A stretch of 64,000 nt of DNA, from assembly GCA_000719025.1 (NCBI GenBank), contig JODP01000003.1:248001-312000 (forward strand), given 5' to 3'. The stretch's first letter is position 1, and each line of letters opens with the position of its first letter. A model generated the notes under the pieces. It did no database searches, was not told the origin of the DNA, and saw only the letters and a list, made by a program, of their open reading frames with translations. The DNA is from Kineosporia aurantiaca JCM 3230 (GTDB lineage: Bacteria; Actinomycetota; Actinomycetes; Actinomycetales; Kineosporiaceae). Positions 35,210 to 45,752 of the stretch are shown piece after piece. The position numbers and the translations under genes were made by a program.

Positions 35210-37768
35210 TCAGGACATGCGGGAGGTTTGCTTGATCCGGTTGGTGAGCTCGGTGACCTGGTTGTAGGTGGACCGGCGCTCGGCCATCTGTGTGCGGATC
35301 TTGCGGTCTGCGTGGATCACCGTGGTGTGGTCCCGGCCGCCGAACAGTTGGCCGATCTTGGGTAGGGACAGGTCGGTCAGCTCGCGGCACAGGTACATGG
35401 CGATCTGGCGGGCGTTGCTCAGGGTGCGTGAGCGGGAGGGGCCGCAGAGGTCGTCCAGGGAGACGCTGAAGTAGGCCGCGGTCTGGGCCATGATCGTCGC
35501 CGAGGTGATCTCGGGGGCGTCGTCTGCGGGGATCAGGTCCTTCAGGACGATCTCGGCGAGGGAGAGGTCGACCTGCTGCCGGTTCAGGCTGGCGAACGCG
35601 GTGACCCGGATCAGGGCGCCCTCGAGCTCGCGGATGTTCGTCGAGATGCGGGACGCGATGTACTCCATCACGTCGTCGCGGACCTCGAGGCGCTCGCCCA
35701 TGGCCTTCTTACGGAGGATCGCGATCCGGGTTTCCAGGTCGGGCGGCTGGACGTCGGTGATCAGGCCCCACTCGAAGCGGGAGCGCATGCGTTCCTCGAA
35801 GCCGGCCAGCTGTTTCGGCGGCAGGTCGGAGGTGATCACGACCTGCTTGTTCGCGTTGTGCAGGGTGTTGAAGGTGTGGAAGAACTCTTCCTGGGTCTGC
35901 ACCTTGTTCTGGAGGAACTGGATGTCGTCGATCAGCAGGACGTCGACGTCGCGGTAGCGGCGCTGGAAGGTGCTCGCCTTGTCGTCGCGGATGCTGTTGA
36001 TGAACTCGTTGGTGAACTCCTCCGAGTTCACGTAGCGCACGCGGACCCCGGAGTAGAGGTTCATCGCGTAGTGCCCGATCGCGTGCATCAGGTGGGTCTT
36101 GCCCAGGCCGGACTCGCCGTAGACGAAGAGCGGGTTGTAGGCCTTGGCCGGGGCTTCGGCGACGGCGACGGCGGCCGCGTGGGCGAACCGGTTGCTGGCG
36201 CCGATGACGAACGTCTCGAAGGTGTACTTGGCGTTCAGCCGGGCCGGTTCGACCTGCGGCTTCACCGCCCGGTGGCGGGCCGGCCGGTCCTCGGGGTGCG
36301 GCTCCGGTTCGCTCTGGGCGGCCGGTCGGCCGGTCGCCAGACCACCCGGGTTGTGCACCCCGAGGGCACTCGGCTGGGCCCCTTGGGACACACCGTCCAG
36401 CGGCTTGGCCCGGTCGAGGTTACGGATGTCGATGATCGAGTCCGAGCTCTCACCCCGACCGGAACGCGGTTCCTCGCGGAACCCGTTGCCGCTCTGCGGA
36501 TTACGGTCACGACCAGCCGGGGCACCGGACGGGTCGTACCGAAAGCGTCCTTCACCCCGACGGTTCGGCCCGTAGCTGTCCTGGCCGAAAGAGTCGTCCT
36601 GGTAACCGAAAAGGTCGCCCTGCGTCCCCTCGCCGGCGGTCGGCTGACGCGGCTCGTCACGCTGGTCCTGAGGTTCGCCCGACGGCTCGGAGGCCGGTGC
36701 GTCGTCCGTCGTAGGACCGTCCTCGACGCCAAATCGGGAACGTTCGCGCTGGAGGCGTTCGTACCCCTGATCGGTCGACTCAGCCCCGTCGTACCGGGCG
36801 CCTTCCGAGCGTGGTCCGTCATAACGTCCACCGGTGTAGCGACCTGCTTCGAAACCATTGTCGTAACGGTCGTTCGGCGCTTCGTAGTCGAAGCTGTCCG
36901 GACGGTCGTCCTGACTGCGCTCGATGCGGTCGTCCTGGTCCGCCGGGACACCCTGACCGCCCGACCCCGGCTGCACCAAGTGTTCGGGTTGACCGAGGTC
37001 CGGTTCCGGGCGAGCCGCGTCCGGCTGGTCGTTGTACCGCTGGTTCTGGCGCAGCTCGCGGCGGCTCTCGTAGCGCGGGCGCTCGTTCTCGTAGCGGTCG
37101 TTCCGATCGTTCCGGTCGCCGCGGTCCGGGTCGTGCCGGTTGGTGGGGTAGCTGCCGAACGCGCCCGGGTAGTCCTGCCGGTAGTCGGGCTGGGCCGGCG
37201 GGTAGTCCTGTGGGTACTCGTCCTGGTAGCGGTCGAAGTGGTTGCGCTCGGCCCGGTCGGTGCCGTCGGGCCGCAGATCCCGCATGTCGGGGACGGGGCG
37301 TGCCGACGGCGGAGGGCTCCACGGAGCGTTCACATCGACCGGCGGCTCAGCCCGGAAATCAGCTCGCGGGGTGCCGAAGCCGGACTCACCGGAGCGCGAC
37401 GCCGGACCGCGGACCTCGTAGGTCGCGTTGTCCTCGGAGTCGAACATCCGGATGCCCCCGGCGGGCGTGCGCACGTGTACGGGCTCGCCTCCGGCCAGGG
37501 ATGAGTCCACGGTGACGGCGAGCCGGATCGGGATGCCCAGGTGCTCGGACAGCAGACCGGTGATCGTGTCCCGGACCCGCTGCTCCAGGATCTCCTTGGT
37601 CAGGTCGTTGGGGACCGCCAGGATCGCGGTGCCGTCCAGAAGACCGACCGGTCGGGCGAGCCTCACGAAGGCGCGCTGCTGCGGGGTCACCCCCACCGAG
37701 TCCAGCGAATCCAGAGCCCGGCGCCAGACTGAGGGGAAGTCCTCGCTCGGCGTTGCCACGCCGCTCAC
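35210..37768 (-). CDS. dnaA: Chromosomal replication initiator DnaA (very long domain II)
   Basis: 852-residue initiator, well above the 450-660 residues usual for the family. Domain I (residues 1-90) is normal. Domain II (about 95-500) is a long disordered region rich in Asp, Arg, Gly and Tyr. Domain III (from about 505) has Walker A GESGLGKTHLMHAIG near residue 551 and Walker B VLLIDDIQFL. Domain IV ends with the DNA-binding signature FGGRDHTTVIHADRKI, which recognises DnaA boxes. GTG start preceded by GGAGG. DnaA boxes lie just upstream (37796 and 37808), suggesting autoregulation. Confidence 0.97.
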   Translation of the reverse strand: MSGVATPSEDFPSVWRRALDSLDSVGVTPQQRAFVRLARPVGLLDGTAILAVPNDLTKEILEQRVRDTITGLLSEHLGIPIRLAVTVDSSLAGGEPVHVRTPAGGIRMFDSEDNATYEVRGPASRSGESGFGTPRADFRAEPPVDVNAPWSPPPSARPVPDMRDLRPDGTDRAERNHFDRYQDEYPQDYPPAQPDYRQDYPGAFGSYPTNRHDPDRGDRNDRNDRYENERPRYESRRELRQNQRYNDQPDAARPEPDLGQPEHLVQPGSGGQGVPADQDDRIERSQDDRPDSFDYEAPNDRYDNGFEAGRYTGGRYDGPRSEGARYDGAESTDQGYERLQRERSRFGVEDGPTTDDAPASEPSGEPQDQRDEPRQPTAGEGTQGDLFGYQDDSFGQDSYGPNRRGEGRFRYDPSGAPAGRDRNPQSGNGFREEPRSGRGESSDSIIDIRNLDRAKPLDGVSQGAQPSALGVHNPGGLATGRPAAQSEPEPHPEDRPARHRAVKPQVEPARLNAKYTFETFVIGASNRFAHAAAVAVAEAPAKAYNPLFVYGESGLGKTHLMHAIGHYAMNLYSGVRVRYVNSEEFTNEFINSIRDDKASTFQRRYRDVDVLLIDDIQFLQNKVQTQEEFFHTFNTLHNANKQVVITSDLPPKQLAGFEERMRSRFEWGLITDVQPPDLETRIAILRKKAMGERLEVRDDVMEYIASRISTNIRELEGALIRVTAFASLNRQQVDLSLAEIVLKDLIPADDAPEITSATIMAQTAAYFSVSLDDLCGPSRSRTLSNARQIAMYLCRELTDLSLPKIGQLFGGRDHTTVIHADRKIRTQMAERRSTYNQVTELTNRIKQTSRMS

Positions 37769-38538
37769 CTCCGTTACCCGTCCGTATCCGGTCGTTCGTC
37801 CACAGCGTTGTCCACACCCTGTGTATGAACGAGAGGCCGGACCGGTCCAGTCTGCACTCGAGCCCGGTCGAACCCGCTCAGGACCCCCACCGCCATCAGT
37901 GGTGAACCCCGGTTTGCGCCCCCTCGTGACTCCCGCCGGTGAGGATCTCTCCCTGCCGCCGGCACCTCAGTGACCAGCCAGTTCGGCGTGTCCTTGGGGT
38001 TTGAAGGAGCGCAAGAGAGGACCATAGCCCGTCGGGCGTGGGCTTGGGAGAGAGCTTTGAGCCGGTGTGCGTCGGGCGGTGTTCCAGCAAATCCGTTTCG
38101 TCCGTCCCGACCTGCCAGGTTGTGGATAACTTGGGTTCCGGGGGTTCGCCGGATTCAGGTTTGCATCTGTGGGCGGCGACCCGTTGACCGGCGGTTCAGC
38201 CCGGCGTGGCCCCTCGTTCAGTCCCGGTTCCGCGAGTTCAACGGCCAAGGGTGCAGTGCTGGTTCCGCCGGCCTGGTGGCCCGGTCCGACCGCGGCGTTG
38301 CTCGGGGCTTTGATCAGTGCTTTGATCGTCATGACGCCGTGTCGCGGCCCCACCCTCGGGATGAGTTTGACCGAGGGCGTGAGCGCCCGTACCGTGAGAG
38401 GGCTTGACGGCGACCTCTCTTCGCATGTCCACGTAAATTCTGCGCGGGCGTCCGATGGAGGTCGGTGTCAGCGGTCGTTGTGTCATTCCGTCACCGGCCG
38501 CGCCGACTGCTTAGCACTAACTACCTGGGAGTCCTCAC
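37769..38538. promoter_or_regulatory. dnaA-rpmH divergent promoter region
   Basis: 770 bp. DnaA boxes: TCGTCCACA (37796-37804) and TTGTCCACA (37808-37816) just before dnaA, and TGTGGATAA, the complement of the perfect TTATCCACA box, at 38121-38129. The two divergent transcripts must start here, but I cannot pick reliable -10/-35 pairs. No gene is supported in the spacer. Confidence 0.6.
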
Positions 38539-38676
38539 GTGAGCAAGCGGACGTTTCAGCCGAACAACCGGCGCCGTTCCAAGACGCACGGTTTCCGCCT
38601 GCGTATGAGCACCCGGGCCGGCCGCGCCATCCTGGCCGCCCGCCGCCGGAAGGGTCGCGCGGAACTCTCCGCCTGA
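38539..38676 (+). CDS. rpmH: Ribosomal protein bL34
   Basis: 45-residue, strongly basic protein of the large ribosomal subunit. The sequence MSKRTFQPNNRRRSKTHGF, then RLRMSTRAGRAILAARR, is the invariant L34 pattern. GTG start. It opens the rightward operon rpmH-rnpA-yidD-yidC-khpB-rsmG, with rnpA 22 bp downstream. Confidence 0.97.
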   Translation: MSKRTFQPNNRRRSKTHGFRLRMSTRAGRAILAARRRKGRAELSA

Positions 38677-38698
38677 TCCCGACCGTCCCGGTCCCGGG

Positions 38699-39127
38699 GT
38701 GCTTCCCAGCGCTCACCGAATGCGTCACGGCAGCGAATTCTCGGCTGCCGTGCGCAAAGGCCGTCGCGCCGGACGGCAGACCCTGGTCATCCATCTGAAC
38801 CGCACCGGTTCGGATCCGGCCTCGCCGGCACGAGTGGGTTTCGTCGTGTCCAAGGCGGTCGGCCCGGCGGTGGTGAGGAATCGCGTGAAGCGGCAGTTGC
38901 GTCACATCACGAGAGATCGCCTGGCGGCGTTGCCGTCGGGCGCCCTCGTCGTGGTGCGGGCGAATCCGGCTGCCGCTGGCGCGAGCACCCTGGCGGCCGA
39001 TTTCGACAGCGCCCTGGCCTCGGCCCTCCGGTCGGACGCGGGTGGTGGCTCGAACAGCAACCGCCGCGGCCGTTCCTCGGGAAGCCGTGGTCCGGACCGG
39101 TCGGTCCCGCCCGGGAGCTCCTCGTGA
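38699..39127 (+). CDS. rnpA: Ribonuclease P protein component
   Basis: 142-residue basic protein that assists the RNase P RNA in maturing the 5' ends of tRNAs. The conserved RNR motif is VVRNRVKRQLRHITRDRLA; VGFVVSKAVGPAV precedes it, and the N-terminus LPSAHRMRHGSEFSAAVRKG is typical. The last about 30 residues are low-complexity Ser/Gly/Arg. GTG start. The 3' end overlaps the yidD start by 4 bp. Confidence 0.95.
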   Translation: MLPSAHRMRHGSEFSAAVRKGRRAGRQTLVIHLNRTGSDPASPARVGFVVSKAVGPAVVRNRVKRQLRHITRDRLAALPSGALVVVRANPAAAGASTLAADFDSALASALRSDAGGGSNSNRRGRSSGSRGPDRSVPPGSSS

Positions 39128-39558
39128 CCACGCGTTCCTCGGGTGCCCGCCGAGTCGTGGTTCTGCTGGCCACAGCCGCTCGCTGGCTGTTCGGCATACC
39201 CCGACTGCTGCTCATTGCCTTCCTGACGCTCTACCGCTGGCTGGTCTCCCCGATGTACGGGGACACCTGCCGCTTCTATCCGTCGTGCTCGCTGTACGCG
39301 CTCACTGCCGTCCAGCGTCACGGAGCCCTCCGCGGATCCTGGTTGGCCGGCCGGCGGTTGCTGCGCTGCCACCCTTGGAACCCGGGTGGTGTCGACCACG
39401 TTCCACCGGTCAGGAGCAAGGCCGGGTGCGATCACGGGGTGACTGCTCCGGCCACGCCTTCTGCGTCCCTCCCCACCGAACCCAGGTCCGGAGCGGATCA
39501 CCGGGTGGTTCCCACTGACCAGAACTGCGCGCCGTCCGCCCCGCGACGTGCCGCCTGA
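39124..39558 (+). CDS. yidD: Membrane protein insertion efficiency factor YidD
   Basis: 144-residue small protein that helps YidC insert membrane proteins. The family core is complete: LYRWLVSPMYGDTCRFYPSC (residues about 39-58, with the conserved C-x-F-x-P-S-C cysteines) and GALRGSWLAGRRLLRCHPWN, then PGGVDHVPP. The C-terminal 45 residues are a variable tail. GTG start overlaps rnpA by 4 bp, indicating coupling. Confidence 0.94.
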   Translation: MTTRSSGARRVVVLLATAARWLFGIPRLLLIAFLTLYRWLVSPMYGDTCRFYPSCSLYALTAVQRHGALRGSWLAGRRLLRCHPWNPGGVDHVPPVRSKAGCDHGVTAPATPSASLPTEPRSGADHRVVPTDQNCAPSAPRRAA

Positions 39559-39573
39559 TCCGGCGAGGAGCCG

Positions 39574-40671
39574 ATGAGCCAGATCCTGAGACCCCTTGAG
39601 TACGTCATTGCCTGGATCATGGTCGGGTGGCACCACGTTTGGACCGCGATCGGGCTGCCCGAGGGTTCGGGCTGGACCTGGGCACTCTCGATCGTCGGCC
39701 TGGTGGTCGTCATCCGGATCATCCTGATCCCGCTGTTCGTCAAGCAGATCAAGGCTTCCCGCGGGCTCCAGCTGATCCAGCCCGAGCTGAAGAAGATCCA
39801 GGCCAAGTACAAGGGCAAGACCGACCCCGACTCCCGTCAGAAGATGACGCAGGAGACGATGGCCCTCTACAAGGAGTCGGGCACCAACCCGTTCTCCTCG
39901 TGCCTGCCCATCCTGCTCCAGGCGCCGATCTTCTTCGCCCTGTTCCGGGTGCTGAACGGGGACTCGGCGATCGGCCCGCTGACCACCACCCTGCGGGCCC
40001 AGCTGAACGCGTCCACCCTGTTCGGTTCGCCGCTGTCGGACACGTTCCTGGGGTCCGACCAGATCGGCACCAAGATCCTCACGGTCGTCCTGATCGTGCT
40101 GATGTCGGCCTCCACCTTCACCACGCAGCGTCAGCTGATGATGAAGAACATGCCGGCCTCGGCGCTGGACAACCCGTTCGCACAGCAGCAGAAGATCCTG
40201 CTCTACGTGCTGCCGCTGGTCTTCGCGGTCTCCGGCGTGAACTTCCCGATCGGTGTGCTGCTCTACTGGCTCACCACCAACGTCTGGTCGATGGGGCAGC
40301 AGTTCTACGTGATCCGGCGGATGCCGGCTCCGGGCTCCCCGGCCGAGAAGGCGCTGAACGAGCGCCGGGCCAAACGCGGCAAGCCGCTGCTCGGTCTGGG
40401 CGCCACTGAGCCGGCGAAGGCCGAGACGGTCGAGGAGGCCGCGCCGAGCACCCAGCGCGTGCAGCCGAAGAAGCAGAGCAAGAGCCAGCGGACCAAGCAG
40501 AGCCCGGCCGTCACGCCCAAGGCGAGCGGAACGTCGTCCCCGGTTCCCGCCGTCGAACCCGAGCCTGGCTCTCCTGAAGAGGCCGCTCAGAAGAACGGTC
40601 AGCAGAAGAACGGCAGTCAGAAGGCATCGAAGGCGCAGGGTCGGCCGCGTGGGAAAGTGACCGAAACGTAA
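39574..40671 (+). CDS. yidC: Membrane protein insertase YidC (Oxa1 family)
   Basis: 365-residue insertase for membrane proteins, alone or with SecYEG. Five membrane segments: WIMVGWHHVWTAIGLPEGSG region, LSIVGLVVVIRIILIPLFVK (with the conserved Arg of the hydrophilic groove), LPILLQAPIFFALFRVLNG, LTVVLIVLMSASTF and VLPLVFAVSGVNFPIGVLLY. A basic cytoplasmic tail (about 265-365) that could contact the ribosome follows. Actinobacterial YidC has no large periplasmic domain, as seen here. It starts 15 bp after yidD. Confidence 0.96.
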   Translation: MSQILRPLEYVIAWIMVGWHHVWTAIGLPEGSGWTWALSIVGLVVVIRIILIPLFVKQIKASRGLQLIQPELKKIQAKYKGKTDPDSRQKMTQETMALYKESGTNPFSSCLPILLQAPIFFALFRVLNGDSAIGPLTTTLRAQLNASTLFGSPLSDTFLGSDQIGTKILTVVLIVLMSASTFTTQRQLMMKNMPASALDNPFAQQQKILLYVLPLVFAVSGVNFPIGVLLYWLTTNVWSMGQQFYVIRRMPAPGSPAEKALNERRAKRGKPLLGLGATEPAKAETVEEAAPSTQRVQPKKQSKSQRTKQSPAVTPKASGTSSPVPAVEPEPGSPEEAAQKNGQQKNGSQKASKAQGRPRGKVTET

Positions 40672-40858
40672 AGTGTGCTGGGGCATCTGAGCGCCGGGAG
40701 GATTTGGCGCCCGCGGCCGGGGCTCTCCCGTTGAGCAGGGGAGTTCCGGTCGTGAATCGTTCGTGGACAACAGGAAATTCATGTGGCCGGTCGTTGTGGG
40801 GACGACCGGTGCCAGGCTTGCCGTTCGGCGGGCCGGCTGCGATGTGAGGAGACGGTTC

Positions 40859-41521
40859 ATGGAGAGCGGCGAACAGGCCGAGGCAGTGACGGTCCAGGAT
40901 CGACCGGAGGACGACGCGGAACTGACGACGTCGGTGGACGACACCGACGACACGGACGACGCGGACGCCTCGGAGACGGGTGAGGGCGAAGAGGCCGCGA
41001 CCGCCGGGGGCGGTTCCAAGCGATCCTCACGCTCACGCGCCTCGATCAAGGATCTGGAGGAGGAAGGCGAGGTCGCCGCCGATTACCTCGAAGAGTTCCT
41101 CGACATTGTGGACGTCGATGGAGACATCGACATCGACGTGGAGAACGGACGCGCGTCCGTTGCGATCGTCAGTGAGGACGGCAACGAGCGCGCCCTGCGC
41201 CGCTTCGTCGGGTCCAGCGGTGAAGTGCTCGAGGCCCTCCAGGAACTGACCCGGCTTGCCGTGCAGGCGAACACCGGCGAGCGCAGCCGGCTGATGCTGG
41301 ATGTGGCCGGGTACCGCGCCCAGCGTCGGGCCCAGCTCACCGAGAAGGCCACCAAGGTCTGCCAGCAGGTCAAGAACTCCGGCAAGTCCGTCGCCATGGA
41401 GCCGATGAGCGCCTTCGAGCGCAAGATCGTCCACGACGTGGTCGCCGAGGCCGGGCTGACCAGCGAGTCCGAAGGTGTCGACCCGAACCGGCACGTCGTC
41501 GTTCTGCCGGCCGAGTCCTGA
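40859..41521 (+). CDS. khpB: Jag/KhpB RNA-binding protein (KH and R3H domains)
   Basis: 220-residue cytoplasmic RNA-binding protein. The first about 60 residues are acidic (DDTDDTDDADASETGEGEE). A KH-II domain follows (VDGDIDIDVENGRASVAIVS, then GSSGEVLEALQELTRLAVQA), and the C-terminal R3H domain includes GYRAQRRAQLTEKATKVCQQ and EPMSAFERKIVHDVVAEAG. ATG 40859 is preceded by GAGGAGA and is preferred over the open upstream frame. It is usually coded between yidC and rsmG, as here. In streptococci KhpB acts with KhpA in cell-division control. Confidence 0.93.
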   Translation: MESGEQAEAVTVQDRPEDDAELTTSVDDTDDTDDADASETGEGEEAATAGGGSKRSSRSRASIKDLEEEGEVAADYLEEFLDIVDVDGDIDIDVENGRASVAIVSEDGNERALRRFVGSSGEVLEALQELTRLAVQANTGERSRLMLDVAGYRAQRRAQLTEKATKVCQQVKNSGKSVAMEPMSAFERKIVHDVVAEAGLTSESEGVDPNRHVVVLPAES

Positions 41522-41526
41522 CCTTC

Positions 41527-42333
41527 GTGCCCATCGAACCTACTGAGGAAGAGGCCGCGGCGGCCCGGACCGTGTTCGGGCCCCGCCTCGACCTGGCTCT
41601 TGCCTACGCTCAGGCCCTGGCGACCGCTGGGGTCGAGCGCGGTCTGATCGGCCCTCGTGAGGCCGAGCGCATCTGGGAGCGTCACCTCCTGAACTGCGCC
41701 GTGCTGCAGGAACTGGTGCCCGAAGGCGTCGAGCTCGGTGACGTCGGCAGCGGCGCCGGACTCCCGGGCATCCCCGTGGCCATCGCCCGACCAGACCTGA
41801 CCGTGTACCTGATGGAGCCGATGCTCCGGCGCACCACGTGGCTCCGCGAGGTCATCGCCGAGCTGGGCCTGGAGAACGTGGAGATCATCCGCGCCAAGGC
41901 CCACATCGTGGCTGAGTCCGGTCAGCACTTCGACGTCGTCACGTCCCGGGCCGTTGCTGCGCTGCCGACGTTGGCCGAATGGTCAATGCCGCTGGTGCGC
42001 AAGCAAGGCCAGCTCTTGGCGATCAAGGGCGACTCCGCTGAGGAGGAGCTCGCAGCTGCTTCCGGGATCCTGGCCGAGCTGGGAGCTGAGTCTTCCGAGG
42101 TCGTCCGGTGCGGCGAGTCCGTTCTGGCGATGCCGACGACGGCCGTCCGCATTGTGGCCGGGCGGGACGGCAAGGTGCTCAAGAAGAAGAAAGCGCCGGC
42201 TCCTTCTGGCTCAGCTTCGGCCGGAAAGGCTGGTGGGCGGCAGTCTTCCCGGAACAACGGCAACGGCAATGGCCGGGCTGGCCGGTCCGGCCAGTCCCAA
42301 GGCCAATCTTCTTCGGACCGCCGCAGCCATTAG
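41527..42333 (+). CDS. rsmG: 16S rRNA (guanine527-N7)-methyltransferase RsmG
   Basis: 268-residue class I methyltransferase that modifies G527 of 16S rRNA; loss gives low-level streptomycin resistance in other actinomycetes. SAM-binding motif LGDVGSGAGLPGIPVAIARP; earlier RHLLNCAVLQELVPEG; later VVTSRAVAALPTLAEWSMPL. The final about 50 residues are a lysine-, serine- and glycine-rich tail not seen in most members. GTG start 5 bp after khpB. It is the last recognisable gene before the long empty region. Confidence 0.95.
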   Translation: MPIEPTEEEAAAARTVFGPRLDLALAYAQALATAGVERGLIGPREAERIWERHLLNCAVLQELVPEGVELGDVGSGAGLPGIPVAIARPDLTVYLMEPMLRRTTWLREVIAELGLENVEIIRAKAHIVAESGQHFDVVTSRAVAALPTLAEWSMPLVRKQGQLLAIKGDSAEEELAAASGILAELGAESSEVVRCGESVLAMPTTAVRIVAGRDGKVLKKKKAPAPSGSASAGKAGGRQSSRNNGNGNGRAGRSGQSQGQSSSDRRSH

Positions 42334-42571
42334 CGGGTTGGACCGAGAAGTTCAAAGACTGCGTACGGACGCTGCACTCACCTGATGGTTCGACTGGTTC
42401 AGTAACAGAGCGGTGGTTAGCTCTTCTCCGGTCGACGTCCATCGTTGCTGGGTTTCGTGCGCTAATCGCCGTGGACGCCAGGCAAGACCCTTCCGGGCTT
42501 GCTCACCCAGCGTGACTCTTTTGCCGTCCCGCAGGTCTGTGAACAAGCCCGCCCGGCCCTGTGCACAGACC

Positions 42572-42580
42572 TGTGGATAA
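42572..42580. promoter_or_regulatory. DnaA box downstream of rsmG
   Basis: TGTGGATAA, the complement of the perfect TTATCCACA. Nearby near-matches include TGTGAACAA just to the left and TGTGGGTTG to the right, so the 240 bp after rsmG form a small cluster. Confidence 0.6.
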
Positions 42581-45500
42581 CTCCTGTGGGTTGTGCACGG
42601 CTGCGCTCGGTCGACCCGGCCGCAGACCTGGCTGTGAAAGCTCGGGCTGCCACGAAGATGGTTTTGACCTGCATATTTGTGGGCAGGAGAGCACTGTCCG
42701 CAGTTTGGGATCGGCCCTTGCCAAGGGTGTGGGCAAATCTGGTTCGGGCTGTGGAAAAGTAGGTGTCCACGGCGTAGGGACGTTCGCGGTCCACAAGCGG
42801 TTTGACCTCTCGGTTTGGTCACGGTGCGAGAGCAAACCTGTGAAGGTTCCGTCTGGCCAGGGCACTGGGCCTCGCCTTCTGCCCCTTGGACCCCCTGCTC
42901 GATCGACTCGTCCCCCACACCTTGGAAATCCCAGTAGTGCTGGCATGGCGCGATCGCGTCCTGATGCCCTCCACCGCCCTGACTTCAGGGGCTGAGGTCA
43001 GCGCCGGCAGGAACTTGGGCATTGCCCGCTCTTGCGGGGCCTGGCCTGCTGCTCGCATCGCGCCATAGCTTCTATGCCTGGCTGGATAGACCCTGACAAA
43101 TGCTTCGTAGGCCACTGAGTGGACGCCACTTGGTCTCTGGCATCTGTCCGGGCTCATCTCGTCGCAGCGCCAGTCTTCCCTTCCACGCGGACGCCCACCG
43201 TGACCGTGTCCCACCCGCCCGGCAGGCCGAGGAACGCGCCGCCGAACCCCGAAGGGCCGCCCGGCCGGGCGTCACGCAGTTAGAGCCTCCAGCGCGTCCG
43301 CCTGAGCGGCGGACACAAGTCTTGGCTCAACTCTCCTGGCCGCCCTCGTTCAGTCTGCTGAGAGCTGGCTGCATGTCGCCGCTGGGTCAATGACAAAGAG
43401 ATCAGCCCCAGCTTGCCGATCTGCGGGCCGGCTGAGGCAATGACGAAGGGCACCCCTGCGCCTGCGGCAACCCGCCCTTGCCAAATGCCCTGCCACACCC
43501 GCCGACTGCATGGGCCGAGGGCGTTGGACTTCGGATGACCCGTCTATACCTGTGCCTTACTGAGACATTCGATGCGCTGAGCCTCCGGGCTTCGGACCCT
43601 CGGTGATTGCAGATCCCGCGGTCGGGCGAGTCAACGGCGTTCAGGGCAAGTGGCCGCCGGTACCGGCACGCAACTGACCTGGCATCTTGCGAGAGCCAGT
43701 TGCTGTCACGCCATCTGCTGAAGAGCTCGCGAGGCAGGAAAGCCACCACTCTTGCCTGGCCAGTAAGTAAAGAGCCCGACCCCTTGGTGGAGGGTCCGAT
43801 GCTCGCTTCAGCTCACCGGTACTCTCCACGCTGCATCGTCTGAAGAGCGCCACCGGGCGTAGGGCTTTCTGTCTAGAAAGAGGACGATCCGCGCTCGGCC
43901 AAATGGGCGCCACGCCTACGTTCAGATGTACCTGCCACTTGCTCAGTGACCACTCGGTGCCTCTTCACTCCCAGCTCTGATCGGCTGCTTGTCGCCACAG
44001 GCGTAGTTCCGGATCGACCTGGCTCCTCCTCCTTGCATCCCGATCAAAGGTGCTCGAGGCTGCGCAGAGGATCCCTGATCTATCAGGTGCCCGGCCATTT
44101 GGTGGGGCCTTCTACGACCGTCGGAGGGACGTGATCGAAGAATTGCCCGGGAGCTTGGCATGGCCGCCGTCTCGCTACGCAAGGACCGGCCAGAGGCATC
44201 CGAGCCGGCCAGATACGAGTTGACCGCGTTCGTTGAAGCGCCGGGTTGTGAAGAGTCGGGACAACCCTCAAGCGGCTATGGATACGGTCCGGCCTATCGC
44301 TGGCCCCAGGACGCGGTGCCCACGAATCACTTCCAAGACGCCACTGGCCGTCCGAGGTCTGCGCCGCGCGCACCTCGCCAATCCCTGCGAGGGCGCTTCG
44401 ACGCATAGCTCTTACTTCTCGCAAAGCTTGGTGAGGACACGTTCAGCTTGATGCTCATGCGTTCGGTCTGTACCGGCGCCGCGGCTCCCTAGTTAGTCCC
44501 GACTCCCCGCCGGTTTCCGAAGCCGGGCGCCCTGAAGAAGCTGCTTGGGATCCCTTGGCCGCTCTCAAGCGAGGCATCCAGCCTCCATTGCGCCATCCCT
44601 TGAGTTCTTAGCCGTCCTGAGCGAGGAAGGCACTCGCTTCGTCTGGACCCTGGGATCGCGATGCTCTATGAGTCTCCGATCAGCGGCAGCGGAGAGAACG
44701 GCGCGGCCGCTTTCCCCATCGCTTACCTCGTGTGGAACGCCAGATAGGAGCCACACAATGAGTGCTGCAATGCCCTCCATATCTGGCAGCGCGGCTCTGG
44801 CAAGGAGGCAGGGCATGGCGGCAGCCAGCTAAGCGGAGCGCTGGCCATAGGAACCGGAGAACGAGCTGGCCAGTGCCAGAGGGAGGTTCTTGGAATGAGA
44901 CAGGCCTGGCCAGCGGGAAGTGGCTACGGGGTCCTGCAGCCATCCCTAGTCATCATCCTGAGAGCGCGCCGACTTCTCTGCGCCTGTCTCGTCATAGCCC
45001 TCGCTAGCGCGTCGTCACGGACCCCACCAAGCTTGCGCCGGTAGCCGATCGTTGGGTTCCTTACGTCGAGCTCTGCATCCTTGGGGTGAGGCTGTGATCA
45101 GCCGCTTGCGCGGCCGGCCATGTGGGCAAGGTTGGTCGATGATCTCCGACCAAGGTTCACAGTTGAGCGACCTTCGTTCGATCCCGGAAGCGATTGGCGG
45201 GACGGGTGCGGCCCATTGGGCTGCTGCGGCCACTACCCATGGATCGCGCGCTAGTGGATGGTTAACACCCTCTTTCGCTCTCCGCGACCTACAGCGATCT
45301 AGCTGGGTAGCCGTAACTCGATGATCGCCACTAGCCCGTTCACAACGGACAAGCGGGCGGCATGGAAATGCCGTTGGACCATTGCAGGGGAGCCCCTCAC
45401 TGGCTATGTGGCTCCTCTTGGCGGTTCATGCGCGGAGCGTGGTGCTCAAGGATCCGTGAAGGATGCCATCCAGGCGACTACCCAGCAGCAGAGAAGGGTA

Positions 45501-45738
45501 GAGCGAAGTGAGTCAGTCAATGACCTGCGAATGACATGGTCCTCTGCTGTTGGTGGAAGACCGCAAGCCCTGAGATAGGCGCTGAGGAGCATGGGCTCGA
45601 GAAATCCGCTTCCCGAGGAAAGGGCTGAGCCGTCGCACCGGTTGCCCAGGCTCAACTCACTATCTGAGAGAGCTTGCCGAAACTAGGAGAAGGGTCGACT
45701 TGTGACTGGTCAAGGGGTCGGCCTCATCACCATCTGAG

Positions 45739-45752
45739 GTTTCACGTGAATC
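45739..45752. promoter_or_regulatory. parS: parS site (GTTTCACGTGAATC)
   Basis: 13 of 14 match to the ParB-binding palindrome GTTTCACGTGAAAC. First site rightward from rsmG. Confidence 0.8.

Noticed and set aside
35858..37504. 548-codon open frame opposite dnaA
   Set aside because: Shadow of the GC-rich dnaA domain II; no family signal.
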